Shown here: one piece after another, positions 1-12,500 of the stretch
How the letters are laid out: each line of letters begins with the position of its first letter
Position numbering within the stretch: position 1 is the first letter of the stretch
DNA from: Schistosoma haematobium
Lineage: Eukaryota > Platyhelminthes > Trematoda > Strigeidida > Schistosomatidae
Length of the DNA: 64,000 nucleotides
Assembly: GCF_000699445.3 (NCBI RefSeq)
Contig: NC_067196.1
Coordinates: forward strand, 75,957,864-76,021,863
Direction: 5' to 3'
The notes under the pieces: model-generated
The model's input: only the letters and a program-made list of their open reading frames with translations
What the model was told of the DNA's origin: nothing
Databases searched by the model: none
Made by a program: the position numbers and the translations under genes

Positions 1-305
1 AGCAGATGGGGATAATCCACTAAATAATTAAAAAAGAAAAAGAACTCATGTTGTTCTGCTACGACATTTGTTCTTTCTGTATTAGTTGACAGATATACAG
101 GAGTAGATTAAATGTATGCATAAATCAAGAGATTGATCCAACTTATTAAACCTCAAAAAAAGTTTCACTATGGTTAAATATTCTTCATCAAAACTATTAG
201 GTTATGAATTTAGTCCAAACTACAGAAGTTCATCCGTTTGTCATATTACTAATTACTCTTCAAGTAAACAATAGAAAAAAAACAAAACAATAAAACATTA
301 ATATC
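1..305. other. No recognised feature
   Basis: AT-rich DNA upstream of the first H-SINE; no calpain exon or repeat recognised. Confidence 0.5.
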
Positions 306-560
306 AGATGGGTTTTGTGGAGATTGTATTAATTTCAATGGTTAAGATCAGGATTCAGTTGAAGCTAGACCACCATGGAAAACCTGGAAGCACTGGACGG
401 CCGTTTCGTCCTATTGTGGGACTCCTCAACAGTGCGCATCCACGACCTCGCCCTCTGCGAGATTCGAACCCAGGACCTATTGGTTTCGCGCGCGAGTGTT
501 AATGTCTAACTTCAACTAATCCACGAAATTGAGCGCCACATCTCGACACTATCTCACTTG
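306..560 (-). mobile_element. H-SINE (hammerhead SINE), minus, A-box region deleted
   Basis: Reading minus: B box GGTTCGAATC, the conserved CGTGGATGCGCACTG, a hammerhead (core UUGAGGA rather than CUGAGGA; GAAA, GUC, 6-bp stem I intact), then the tail ending at CCACAAAACCC near 306. The segment between the B box and the upstream TTAGACATTAAC is shortened, removing the A box. Confidence 0.85.
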
Positions 561-1252
561 TAGTACAGGAAACTACATGAAATAATGATATTGGCTAGTT
601 AATTTATCGATATAAGGTAACAGATGAAGTGTTTATCATAGCATATATCTTGATGACCTTAATTATTACGCATAAATTTAACAATACTTTAAACATAAAA
701 TGATGGAAAACTTCTACCGTAGACTGTTTTAATAGAAGTGTTTGCATTAATAAAATAAGTAGTAATCGGCATATAATTACCAAGAACAATAACATTAGAA
801 ATAGTAAACAGATTTTTCTCATACTCGGTTACCTAAATATACATATGTAAGTATCATTATTCCATGAAATAGTAATATTTTATGTTGTTGAAAATAAGTT
901 TTTTTTCAACATTATAACTCAAAGTCTCATCTATTAATCTGTACTTGGTCATTGAGTTTATTATATTCTGTATTATCTGAAAATTTACATATAGAACTTT
1001 GCAAATTCAACTAAACAAAAAAAATTGCGAGTTAAGTAACAGACATGTTCGAGGAATGGAATATAAACTTTAAAATACAGTATGGGAAATGTAATGCAAG
1101 TTTGTGCTAAGTGTTTCAATTTAGAAATAAAAAGTATTTTTAAAAATACTTGCTATAGGAAAGAAGTTAGACTATTAATATGGATAGGTGGTATCGTTCA
1201 TCAAGTAATCAAAGAATCTTACTTGGATAAGTCAAAAAACATTCCTTTTAAT
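561..1252. other. No recognised feature
   Basis: AT-rich spacer between an H-SINE and a Penelope-like element. Open frames here look like chance. Confidence 0.5.
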
Positions 1253-1289
1253 TGGGTTTTATTCTCTGAGCTGGATGGTTTGGTCGTGG
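1253..1289 (-). repeat. Inverted copy of the element's 3' terminus
   Basis: The 37 bases are the reverse complement of 2440-2476 apart from about two changes. It marks the 5' junction of the truncated Penelope-like element. Confidence 0.9.
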
Positions 1290-2399
1290 TGTCCCAATGG
1301 TATCACCAATATCAGGACTGATCGCAGAAGCAGTGATGCAAAGACTAGAAGCCGCGATATTACCAGTGACCAAGCCAAAAATTTGGATTCACTATGTAGA
1401 CGACACATTCGTCATCGTCAAAAAGAATGAACTGCAAAACACTTAAAAGATGATCAACAACGTCTTCGATGACATCAAGTTCACAATGGAACAGGAGTCA
1501 AACAACAAACTATCATTCTTGGATATACTAATCACTAGAACTGACACAGGAAAACTGGAAACTCAGGTGTATAGGAAACCGACCCATACAGATCAAATTC
1601 TCATCTACAATAGCAACAACCAAGAGCTCACAAAATCAACTGCGTACACACATTGTTCAAGAGGGCGAGGACACACTGCAGCACACTGGCAGCACGAAAA
1701 ACTGAAGAGAAATACCTGAGGGACATATTTCAAAAGAACGGCTACCCAATCAACTTCATCAAAAAGCACCAACGGCACACAGCATCAGAACCCAAGTCAA
1801 GCATAAAAATCAACAAAAGGATCACCCTACCGTACATACAAGGAATATGAGAAACCGCAACGAGACTGCTGAAAACCTTCGGGATAGGTGTGGCGCACAA
1901 ACCGACAAAATCACTACAATCAATCCTATGCAAACCAAAGGATGAAATAACAAAGGAAGACAAATCAAACATCATCTACAAAATAAATTGTGCCAACTGC
2001 GAAAAACACTACATCGGACAAAGCGGACGCCCCTTCACCTTCGCCTACATGAACATCAGTTAGCAGTCAAACGCCATGATACACGTGGACAACGGCGGAC
2101 ACTCATTCGATTGGAAAAATGTGGAAATCTTGGATAGAGGAAATTCCAAAAACATCAGAGAATGTTTTGAAGCCTTGCACTCAGGTCAATCAGCAATCAA
2201 CGAGCACATTGAAATCGATCCAATTTATCAACCAATGTACAAATATAGGAACAAAAATCAAACTAATGGAAGGCACAACCAAAACAAAGAAGTAAATAAT
2301 GACAAATTTAAGGTCAATAAGAACCAATCAACATCGAGGTATACAGAACAAGCTGTGAAACGCATATGGAGAAATTCGAACACTTCACTTCTATCTGAA

Positions 2400-2473
2400 G
2401 TTTGTGCTGATGATGTCGTTCAGAAGAACGATGAAAGCTCCACGACCAAACCATCCAGCTCAGAGAACAAAAC
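2400..2473 (+). ncRNA. Hammerhead-like fold in the Penelope terminal repeat
   Basis: CTGATGA (2407-2413), stem GTCGTT/AACGAT (2415-2420 with 2427-2432), GAAA (2433-2436), and AGCT at 2436-2439 and 2457-2460 that can close a stem III. Stem I pairing is imperfect and an extra U follows the core. The related copy at 53934 has CTGATGT and AAAA instead. Hammerheads are known in Penelope-type terminal repeats, but this one is not clearly functional. Confidence 0.4.
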
Positions 2474-2677
2474 CCCATCAAAATCATCCACCCGAGCTAC
2501 AAATCGTCTCCACCATCTCTTATCTTTTTTAATCTAAATGTGACTGTATGGTTTTTAGCACGTCTGCTGCGAACTGTTTAATACAATTTTTTAAAAAATT
2601 ACTGACTCAAAGAATGTTAAAACCAAATTGGCTAATAAACTGACTGTGAACTTCTCTTTACTTTGTAAATCGTCTAG

Positions 2678-2939
2678 GTGATTGCTGGTTACTTGCAGTA
2701 GTGGCTTCCATATCAGGATACCCACAGCTATTTGATCAAGTGGTGCCTAAAGATCAAGAATTAAAAGGACCAGATTATGTTGGTGTTATACGTTTTCGAT
2801 TTTGGAATTTTGGTCATTGGGTAGAAGTACTTATAGATGATCGTCTTCCAGTTCGTCAAGGACGTAATACACTCACTTTTATGCATTCTAGTGATCCTAC
2901 GGAATTTTGGTCAGCCCTGTTAGAAAAAGCTTATGCAAA
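2678..2939 (+). CDS. Calpain exon a: catalytic cysteine exon
   Basis: The acceptor gtctag is followed by the last two bases of a Gly codon, then GAT TGC TGG, giving the GDCWLLA motif with the nucleophile Cys. The exon continues with the PC1 subdomain ([29 protein letters not shown]) and ends in AA before donor gtaaat. The apparent ATG in VVASIS is not a start; the exon begins upstream in frame. Confidence 0.95.
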
Positions 2940-5900
2940 GTAAATCTGAAAGTTTTTTTAAACAAAAATTTACATCTTTATTAAAACATGAATTCAGTTA
3001 ATTATACTCTGAATAAATGTCTCACTGTTGTCTATTCCAGCCAACGAATAGTGGTTTATGTTGAACCATCTAGTCTTTAAAACCAAAGGAATTAAATCAT
3101 TTATTTTCTCATCTACTTACCGAATTATTTAAACTAAATATATCAGAGCGTACTTTATTTCGTCATTGCAACGTCTGAAAGTATCAAAAGGAGGCCCTGA
3201 AACTCCTCAGAAAAACTTTTCTTAATTCTCTTACTATTATTATCAATATATTTGTCTAAAATTACATTTTATTTCAGCGTGGAATCCCCGGTGTACAATA
3301 TTACATCTGATGTCTCTTATTCAGTTTATACTACACAAAAAAATCAACAGTTGCATACACATATACGTGGAATAAGTGAAATTAAGTGAAATTAAGAATC
3401 TATACAACTGTTAATTAACAACATGTTCAAACACAAGCTTTTGACCAGGTCAGCTCTCAAAACCTGCTCGTCGTATATGTACGGTATGGTAGAACTTTTA
3501 TATTCTTGCTTGCTTTCATGGATTCTAATGTATCGGCATGCCGTTCCACCGGTAGATATGTAGAGAGAAAAATGCAAGTATAGTGGATGGTTACTATCTG
3601 ATACAATAACACTTGGCAACAGTTTGCAAGATATCAAATTTCTGTCCACAATCGCATTCAAGATGTCATCAAAGATTCAACACACATATTACTAACTGCC
3701 TTCAGTACTCCTTATGGTCGAAGCCTAAGTTATTTGCCACTAAATCGATCAGGTTAAATTAACACTATACTTCGAGCATCATTTGACTCTTGCGGTAAAC
3801 GCCCGTGCTATTTTATCTTTCTTAGTAAATTCAATGATAACAAGAACGGACACAGTGTTTACTGAAATTGGAAAAAGTTGTTCACGTAAAGTGTTGTTTC
3901 TATTTGGTAGGATTATTTTGTTAAAAGACTATGATTTCCTCCCCCTTTGAATTAAGTTGAATGTCCGCCTTTTCTAGTAATCGTAAATTATTGTACTGAA
4001 TCATGAAATTTACCAAAAATATCAGTCATAGGAGACAAAAAATTCCATCTCAAATGGTTTAATGCACACATGAAACACTTATAATTCAAGTTTATGACCT
4101 ACTTATTATCATGATCCTCAATTGCGAAATACTCTAGATGATTTTAGCTGGTAAATGATGGAGTATTTGTTCAGTTAAGCCTTAATACAGCTGATAACCC
4201 AGAGAATTTCTAACGGTTAGTTCAACGTCATATCCACTATAACACATAGTAATATGACTGCCCAAACTCAATATAAACACTTCTAATAGCGTGACTGTTA
4301 TCGTTCTATAACACAATACTTATCTTTGGTATCACACTTAATAATGACAAACGCCCTATCATCAAAACAGTATTATGACATCAACCAAACAGTAAATATC
4401 TTCAAATAACTCACGTATACTAACAACAATATGTTAGCTAAACGACTTAACCATTAAGTCATCACTACACATATACCTATCAACAAAATCAATGGCCATA
4501 CTGAATTTGAATAATTGTAAAGTAAATTTTCTACATTTGCCTACCTGGACATTTGATACATATTAGATGAATTTTAACAAATAAATAATAATATTTCTCT
4601 TTTTTGTCAAAGTTTAAATGTTTGATTTCAGACAACCTCAGTGTTCCACTTTCTTATGAAGTATACTCAACAAAGTAACTTATGTTTGCTTTCTTAAGAT
4701 GTCCGATCATTACTTAGATTATTAAAATATACGTAAAAGGATCATTATTATAAAGAAATACGGAATATCAAAATATTTTTTAAAAATCTTTTATTCGATT
4801 TCTTGAACGGATAGATTGAACGGTTGTTATGCTCATCTGTCTGGAGGAACACAAAGTGAAGCTATGGAAGATTTAACTGGTGGAATTTGTTTATCTATTG
4901 AACTGAACCAAAAAGAACGTCCACAAGATCTTGTAGAACAGCTTAAAATTTATGCTCAACGTTGTTGCCTTATGGGTTGTAGTATTGATGTAAGTTAGTG
5001 TTTGATATGAAATGTTGTTATAAATTCTAAAAAAAAATAATTTTATAAATAATTCATATTAACAAATTTTCCATCAAGTTTACCGTTGCACATAACGAAC
5101 AAAGACAATAAGCTGGTAATCAGAACTAGATTTCATTAAATATAGTTCATCATTCATTAGTGAATATTTAACTGTTTCCCCAAACTTTCAACACAACTAC
5201 TGCCTAATGTAAATAAAAACACTGAATATCACTGTTATATAAAATTATATTTATGTAAAGGACTGTCTTAAATTTTATGATATGAATTTCCCCAACAGTA
5301 AAGTATTTAGGAAGAAGTGAAATATTCGGACACTGTACCATATGCAAAACGTAAATCCGTGTACATGAACTCAGTTGTTTATCGTAATATCAATAGATAT
5401 ATCTTGATATGAATAACTTGGTTCTTATTAAACAAATATCGGTCAAAATACAGTGATACATGGTAAATTTAGCTTAGATAGAGAAGTGCTTTAAATCACT
5501 TCAATATGACGAAAATATTTTTATTACCTTCTGAGTACATTGTAAGCCTCGAACGTAAGCATTCATTATCGATACTATTTTGTTTTAACTGGCAAATGCT
5601 CATATTCACGTAGATTTTTCAACATCTAGACTTACATAATCGTGTGACTATAGTCAATGCCGAAACATTTTAAACGTATTAAATATTTTTAGTTTAAAAT
5701 AGATTTCAGAATTGAAATAACAAATAAGTCTTTCAAATTCATGTTAAACTGAGATTATTATGTAATATACAATCCATCAGGATCACAAAGATACTAAATG
5801 GGTTCTGCATTTTCTTTTGAAGTACAATATTTTTTAATGTACACTCATCATCTGTTCAATAAAATAGTTCTTTGTAACCCAATATAGTACGTTAGCATAA

Positions 5901-6449
5901 CAACATGATGATTAAACTCATTTTTCTAGAAACATGAATGATTTATGTCATAAATATCGATTTTATTAATGAAAGAATTGTGATCTTGATTTGAATACAA
6001 TATTGATTGAGCATTAATGTTACCCATTTTTCAGTTGTGAAAATATTACGATTAACTTTCCTGTTTTAGATTTGTTTAAACGGAGTAATTACGAATACCG
6101 ATTGTGTATATTTACACACGATTAAAAAATCGCAACTTATTCCAATGCTAAATATTGCATAACTCAAATAGAAGTACTTCACATTTTGGCACACTTTCCT
6201 TTTCATTCATCTTTTGATAAGAGGAGAGGCGAATGTATTTGAATTCAGTCACTTTATATATGGTCAGTTGAGAACTGGCAGAAAACTCTGATAATCGAAT
6301 AGGTGGTAGATACTAAATTTTGGAAACATTTATGAAATATGTTTAAAATAATTACAATTTATGGAGATGTTAAAAATAGATTTGTTGTAATATTGCATAA
6401 TTGAAATTAGAAAGTCTTTACTGCAACGAAATTTATACTATTCAATAAG

Positions 6450-6517
<68 letters not shown>

Positions 6518-9500
6518 ATCAGTCACGAATGATCCCAATCTTTTGTCTTTCTAGTCGTCAGTTATGGAACAAAAAATGGATAATGGACTTATAGCTGGTC
6601 ACGCATACAGTTTAACAGGTGTATATCCTGTAAGTTAAATTTGATATTAAATTATTAAAACTTAATAGTTTAATAATAGAAACAATTTACTTTACGATGT
6701 AACTTGTAACGTTTGTTTTATATTCAGTTCATTCTTACTTTTAGAAATGTGTATGTAGTATTATAGACATGAAGTCTAATGGTAAGAATGTGAAATTTCT
6801 AGTAAAAACAATTCATCTAACGAGTTTGTAAGTGTCATTCATTACCAAGGTTTGACTTGATAATTGCATATAAACTGAGCATTGGGTGGATCGCTACTGA
6901 TTAAAACAATCTATTTGTAATATCCCAATGAGTAGGAAATTTAAGTTCATAAACTTTTCGACGTTTTGCTATTCTGTGTAAGCCACTTCTTTAGAGAATG
7001 AAAAAAAGAAGTGACTTACATGGAGTCACGAGATGGTTTTTACGACTTAAGTAGTATCCAAGTCATTAATCAGCAAAATGGATAGCATGAATTTATTTTA
7101 TTTGTCACTAAGACTACCAATAAAACATAATAAAAATAACATCAACGGTCAGATCACAATGAGAATTGATAGGACTGTATTTTTAAATAAAGATAACAAT
7201 GACACTTCAATGTAAATTAATGCATATCATAGTTCATATTTGACGATTACCATCCATTAGTTTGTTACAAACCATCTTTTAGCCTGTAATATCTTACTCG
7301 ATAGTTTTATCATACATCTTAATTTCATAAATTTTGATATTTACTGGCCTACGCATATATTCATTCTGCTAGATTTGTTGTTAGTCATTTAATTGATTCG
7401 ATGATTCATTCATTTCACTACGTATATGTATATATGTACATTTTAATCCTGTTCATTTACTCTCCGACTAGCTTATTCGACTCACTCGCTTTCCAGCTTG
7501 CTTTTCGGCACTATTTTTTCATGCTTGCTTAACGTACCTGTAAATTTGGTTATATGTGCGTGGTACAGTAACAAACTTAATTAACACTTCGTATTCGCGT
7601 TCCGATTAATATACCGCTGTGGCATTATCTAGCGACGGTTATAAGGACGAACTGTATACGAAGTTTAAGGATTATATTGAATACCAACCACCACAAGCCA
7701 TTATTTTCTCGAAAAAAATTCTATATTCATTCGTTTTATCATATTATCTAATCCATTCCTACTTAAGATATAGTTCAATATTTCCAACTATATGTTCATG
7801 TACATTTTCTATAGGTCAACTACCGAGGTCGCACTCAATGGTTAATGCGTTTACGTAATCCATGGGGTGATAGTCATGAATGGAAAGGTGCATGGTGTGA
7901 TGGTTCACCTCAGTGGCGTGAAATAAGTGAACAAGAAAAGAAAAATATTAACTTGAGCTTTACTGCAGATGGAGAATTTTGGTAAAGCAATATACTTACG
8001 TAAAATGGAAACGTTATTCTACAGAGTATCTATAAACAAAAAATACTTTATGATTCTATAAAACGAGTTTTCGTCACCAATATTCAGTTTCATGAAATCT
8101 TCACTGAATACTTAATTTTAAGATAATTTGGTGATAATTTATTGATCCACTTCTAGACAATTGTCATAAAGTTCTATGAGAAACCACAAATATGAATATA
8201 GTTGACACTGTTTGTGATACCTCTTTATATTATTGAAATTAAGCATTATAGACTATTGGGCATCAGACTAGCCAGGAGACTTTTGAAGTCCTAAATTCAA
8301 TAAGATGTAAGATTGAATTCAGTAACCACCAAAAAACAACTATTACCTACTTTCAAACTTTTCTGTACTTTAACTAGTATTAATTCAAGTTAAGATTAAG
8401 TACGATTACACACAATATTATCATTTAATATAAGCCTATCTCAAATCAGAGGTCAAAATCTCTCTCACTTTTATTACCAATATCAAATTTAGTCCCAAGA
8501 AGATTTTGGTTAACAGCACATAATCACAACTAAGATTACAACCTTCTTCAATGTAAATTTAACCAGTCTGATAACGGTTGGTAGGTTTCTTGATTTGAAA
8601 TGAAATAATTTTCACAGTTTGGTATTTTAAGTCAAATCAGACGGACTGAACCAATGGTGACCATTTCACCAGAAAATCATTAACATTGTTTAGTATTTCC
8701 ACACTTCTTGTCAGTTAGTCATTAGTTTTGACTGGTATGGAAAACACCTTTCCAGTCTTATCTCACCCTATTTCGACCACTTTTCCAGTGAAGGTTTTTA
8801 AATAGGGGTTTTGTGGAGACTTGCTTTGGTGACTTACATTGTAGTAGGTACCAGAATTCCTTGTGAGAAGCAGTTGTCGGTGTGGTCCAACATCATCGAG
8901 AGTGAGACATGCATCACCAACCGAATTAAATGATGTTCACGTGCTATTACAAACTGACTGAGATTCCAAATGTAATTCCAACGCCATATCCTTTGGATTT
9001 GATCCTGTGGGGATCCGTGAATGCATGATTGGTGAGTCAAAAAATAATGGGGAATTAATCTCCAGTGACCCAAAGTTCATAATTATCTTTTGGCTCATAG
9101 AACTTCGTCACGAAAAATCAACAATTGTGGTTATTAACAATTGTCCGCTTAATCACATGGCAATTAAACATTTTCTAATCATTAGATGATGACGACAGCA
9201 GCATTTCCGCAAAACGAAATAAATTCTTTCATATAAACGATATTAAGTACTACAATAGTATTCATTGATATAAAAATTATATTTGACAAGTAATCGATAG
9301 TGAATTGATATTCAAGTAATATTATCTGCTTCAACTCCTTTCTTTTTTATTTGTTTTTGTTTATAATCAGGATGTCATATGAAGATTTTGTTACTTGTTT
9401 TACACGAGTGGAAGTATGTCATTTAGGTCTTGAAAGTTTAGAGTATAATGAAAATTTCCGTGGGAAAAGACGATTAGACGAAGCTATATTCTCTGGTCAG

Positions 9501-12500
9501 TGGCAACGTAACGTTAATGCTGGTGGTTGTATTAATAATCGCTGTAAGTTTCACTTGTATCCGAACTATACATTTGCCACTCGTTAATATAGTTATGATA
9601 ACCAAACCATTTTATTCCTATGAGAAAAGCTAAACAACTTATCTAAACACAATCTTTGCTTCAACAAATAAAATCTGTGGAGAGAAACAGATTCGTTTAT
9701 TAAAGAATATTTCGACAAATCTGACTTTAAATCGCTATTGTTCGAGATAACTTTGTAGCTCTTAATTTTCCAAACACTACTGATCCAAATTTTGTCAGTG
9801 TATAAAAAATCAGGAGTCAGTTACCAAGAGAGTAATCAAATCATGCACTTAGTATCGTTAAACCAGATAAGAAATTTCCAACCATTAGAATTCCAGACAA
9901 AGAAAACAAAAATATATATTCATTAAGAGTTATTTAAGAGTTAATAGTAGTTACCATTCACTTGATTAGTTCATATATTAATAACAGTTAATATTAATAA
10001 TTTCTATACCATTTATAAACAAATAACATTGAAATATAGATAAAAGTAATATTGGATTATTCTTCAATATTTTAATAAAACTTTTGACAAATTTAAACAC
10101 AAATAATATAACTATGTTGAATTGGTTTTTTCAACTAATTTAAAAGCTACCTTTTGGACGAATCCACAATTTCGCATTACTGTTGAAGATCCAGATCCTG
10201 ATGACGATGATAATAAATGTTCAGTGCTTATTGGTTTAATGCAAAAAGATATCAGGAAGAAAGTTGGAGCAGATTTTCAACCTATGGGTTTTATGGTTTA
10301 TAATGTAAGTTATCTGGTGCATTCACATTAAATATACTGTTAACCTTAAGAATGGTTTATGTTATAGGTCAATATTTATAAGTCAGGTTAATGTTATATC
10401 ATAGCGAAGAATAAATTATGGGGAACTTCTGAGAACGACAAATGGACTAATATTATACATATGTTCTTATTGTATATTTATTAAGTGACTAGATTATGCA
10501 TATTTATATTCCTCTCATTGATAAGCTTTATTTTGACTTATAGACTATTATTATATGACCTACTATTCCTCAGTTATACCCAATTTAGTGCTTGCAGTCA
10601 CTCATAATCGCAGTCACTTTTTGGTTTGATCTTGTAAAATTGTTATTTTTCATTTTATGTTATGATGTGATCTGATATGTTTGCATATAAACCAAGTATG
10701 TTTGATATAAATGATTCGTATAGTGGAGGTTGACATTGGTGTTCTAAACTAAACAGGCGGGGCTAGGCAGAAAATCGACCATTAAGGCTCTAGGATGCTC
10801 ATACCGGTCAATATGTCAGTGTTGTGGCACAGTGTTAAGATTGTATAAAACGTGTTCTGATTGGCTACCTTGTCACGTGATAATTGACAAGCCATAATTC
10901 ACCACAGTTAATTTCTTTCTAGTTGAATTCATGAGTCTATCCAAGTTAAACCACCATTGAAAGCCTGGAAGCACTACAATCTCAGCAAATCTCAGTTCCG
11001 ATCATAATCATCATGTGCTCACTAGTGACTAGCTTCAAGATGATTTCCTGGAGTTGTAACGAGAAGCCGTGACTAGTAGAGCCCAATCCGTATCAGCTGT
11101 AAGACAGTTATACACCGCAGACATTGGGTCGCTCAAGATCATGGATCGATTGAAGTTAGACAATAATACCGTTGGATGCTGGCTTAGTGGTCTAGAGGTT
11201 AAGTGTTCGCGCGTGAGTCGAGTCCTGTGTACGGGATCGTGGAGGTGCACCGCAGAGGGGTCTCGTGGTAGAATGAAACGGCCATTCAGTGCTTCCAGAT
11301 TTTGAGTGGTTGTCTAGATTACATCAAGTCGTGAATTCAAGTATCAAAATTACTTCAATCTCCATAAATCCCCATTTTGATCAAAATTCCTCTCCATATG
11401 TATAGTCAGATAAAAATTATTTATGGACATGTATTGAATAGAGCAAGTACTTAACATACATAGGAGAACATAGGAAATAAGGGTTAATTAGCGAATAATC
11501 AATAACATTAAAGTGGGGCTAGAGAAAAATGAACAAACTGGTCTGTTCGGAAGCTTGAATAACCTATGAGGGCTTGACATAGTACCAGCTACTACAATAC
11601 TATGCTAGTTGAATTTCGAAAGTTTACAAAAACAAATGAAATAGAATAGCCATGACAAGAAATAGATGAAATACATACACTATCCACTATATTACTTATA
11701 TAGAATACTTTTATTTCAGTTAAGTGTTAGAGGTAATATTCGGAATTAGACATTGACTCAAAGAATAGATTGATCCATTCTAGAAACTTTTTTACCAGAA
11801 GTCAGTTATACATCATATTTGCTGTGTATTTAATAGCTATGTAATCAAAAACATAGTTAATGGCAAGAATATACATGTGTAAACTAATCTGTTTTAATGA
11901 AATGAGTTTATTATACAGAGAGAAGAAGAAATAAATCAGTTTTATCGCAAACATTATTCACTTAAAATATCCCAGTGATTCCTTTTTGAAAAAACCCTTT
12001 TCTCCAAACTATGTAAATATATGCATCCATTTTTTAATACAAAACACAGGTTTGTAGAATATTATCATCAGTATTGGGTTGTGGAGATTATTAGGCTTTT
12101 GGTTGAGACGATGAACCGATTGATGTTAGACCACCTTTGAAAACCTGGAAGCTTTGGACGGTTGTTTCGTTCTATTGTTGGACTCCTCAACAGTGCCCAT
12201 CCACAATCCTGCCTCGCGGGGTTCGAACCCAGAGCCTTCGGTCTCGCGCGTGAACGCTTAACCTTTAGACCACTAAGCTTACATCCAATGGGTTTAATGT
12301 CTGACCTTAACCAAACCACAAAATTTCGCGACCACCTTCCATTGAACTGAGGCAGATACCCATCTCTAGTTGACATGGATTAGCTCTACTGGTCACAGTT
12401 TCTCACTAGAACTTCAGTGCTTCCAGGTTTTCAACGGTGATTCATGATCTTAATCTAAAAATATTATTATAACAAGAACTTCACCAAGATACAAATTCAA

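Larger units (their letters stand above)
1253..2540 (+). mobile_element. Penelope-like retroelement, 5'-truncated, defective
   Basis: Encodes the second half of a Penelope-type reverse transcriptase: MVSPISGLIAEA (motif B, from 1297), HYVDDTFVIVKK (motif C), NKLSFLDILI (D), TQVYRKPTHTD (E). Then a linker and a GIY-YIG endonuclease region, INCANCEKHYIGQSGRPF near 1985-2035, continuing as HVDNGGHSFDWKNVEILDR. RT plus GIY-YIG defines Penelope-like elements. Inactive: in-frame stop at 1444-1446, frameshift near 1650, further stops near 1848 and 2060. Its 5' border carries an inverted copy of its own 3' terminal region (1253-1289 against 2440-2476). Confidence 0.88.

Noticed and set aside
1082..1321. 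Open frame starting MGNVMQ, just upstream of the calpain exons
   Set aside because: It runs into the Penelope-like element, shows no calpain N-terminal features and has no donor in the right phase for the Gly codon at 2678.
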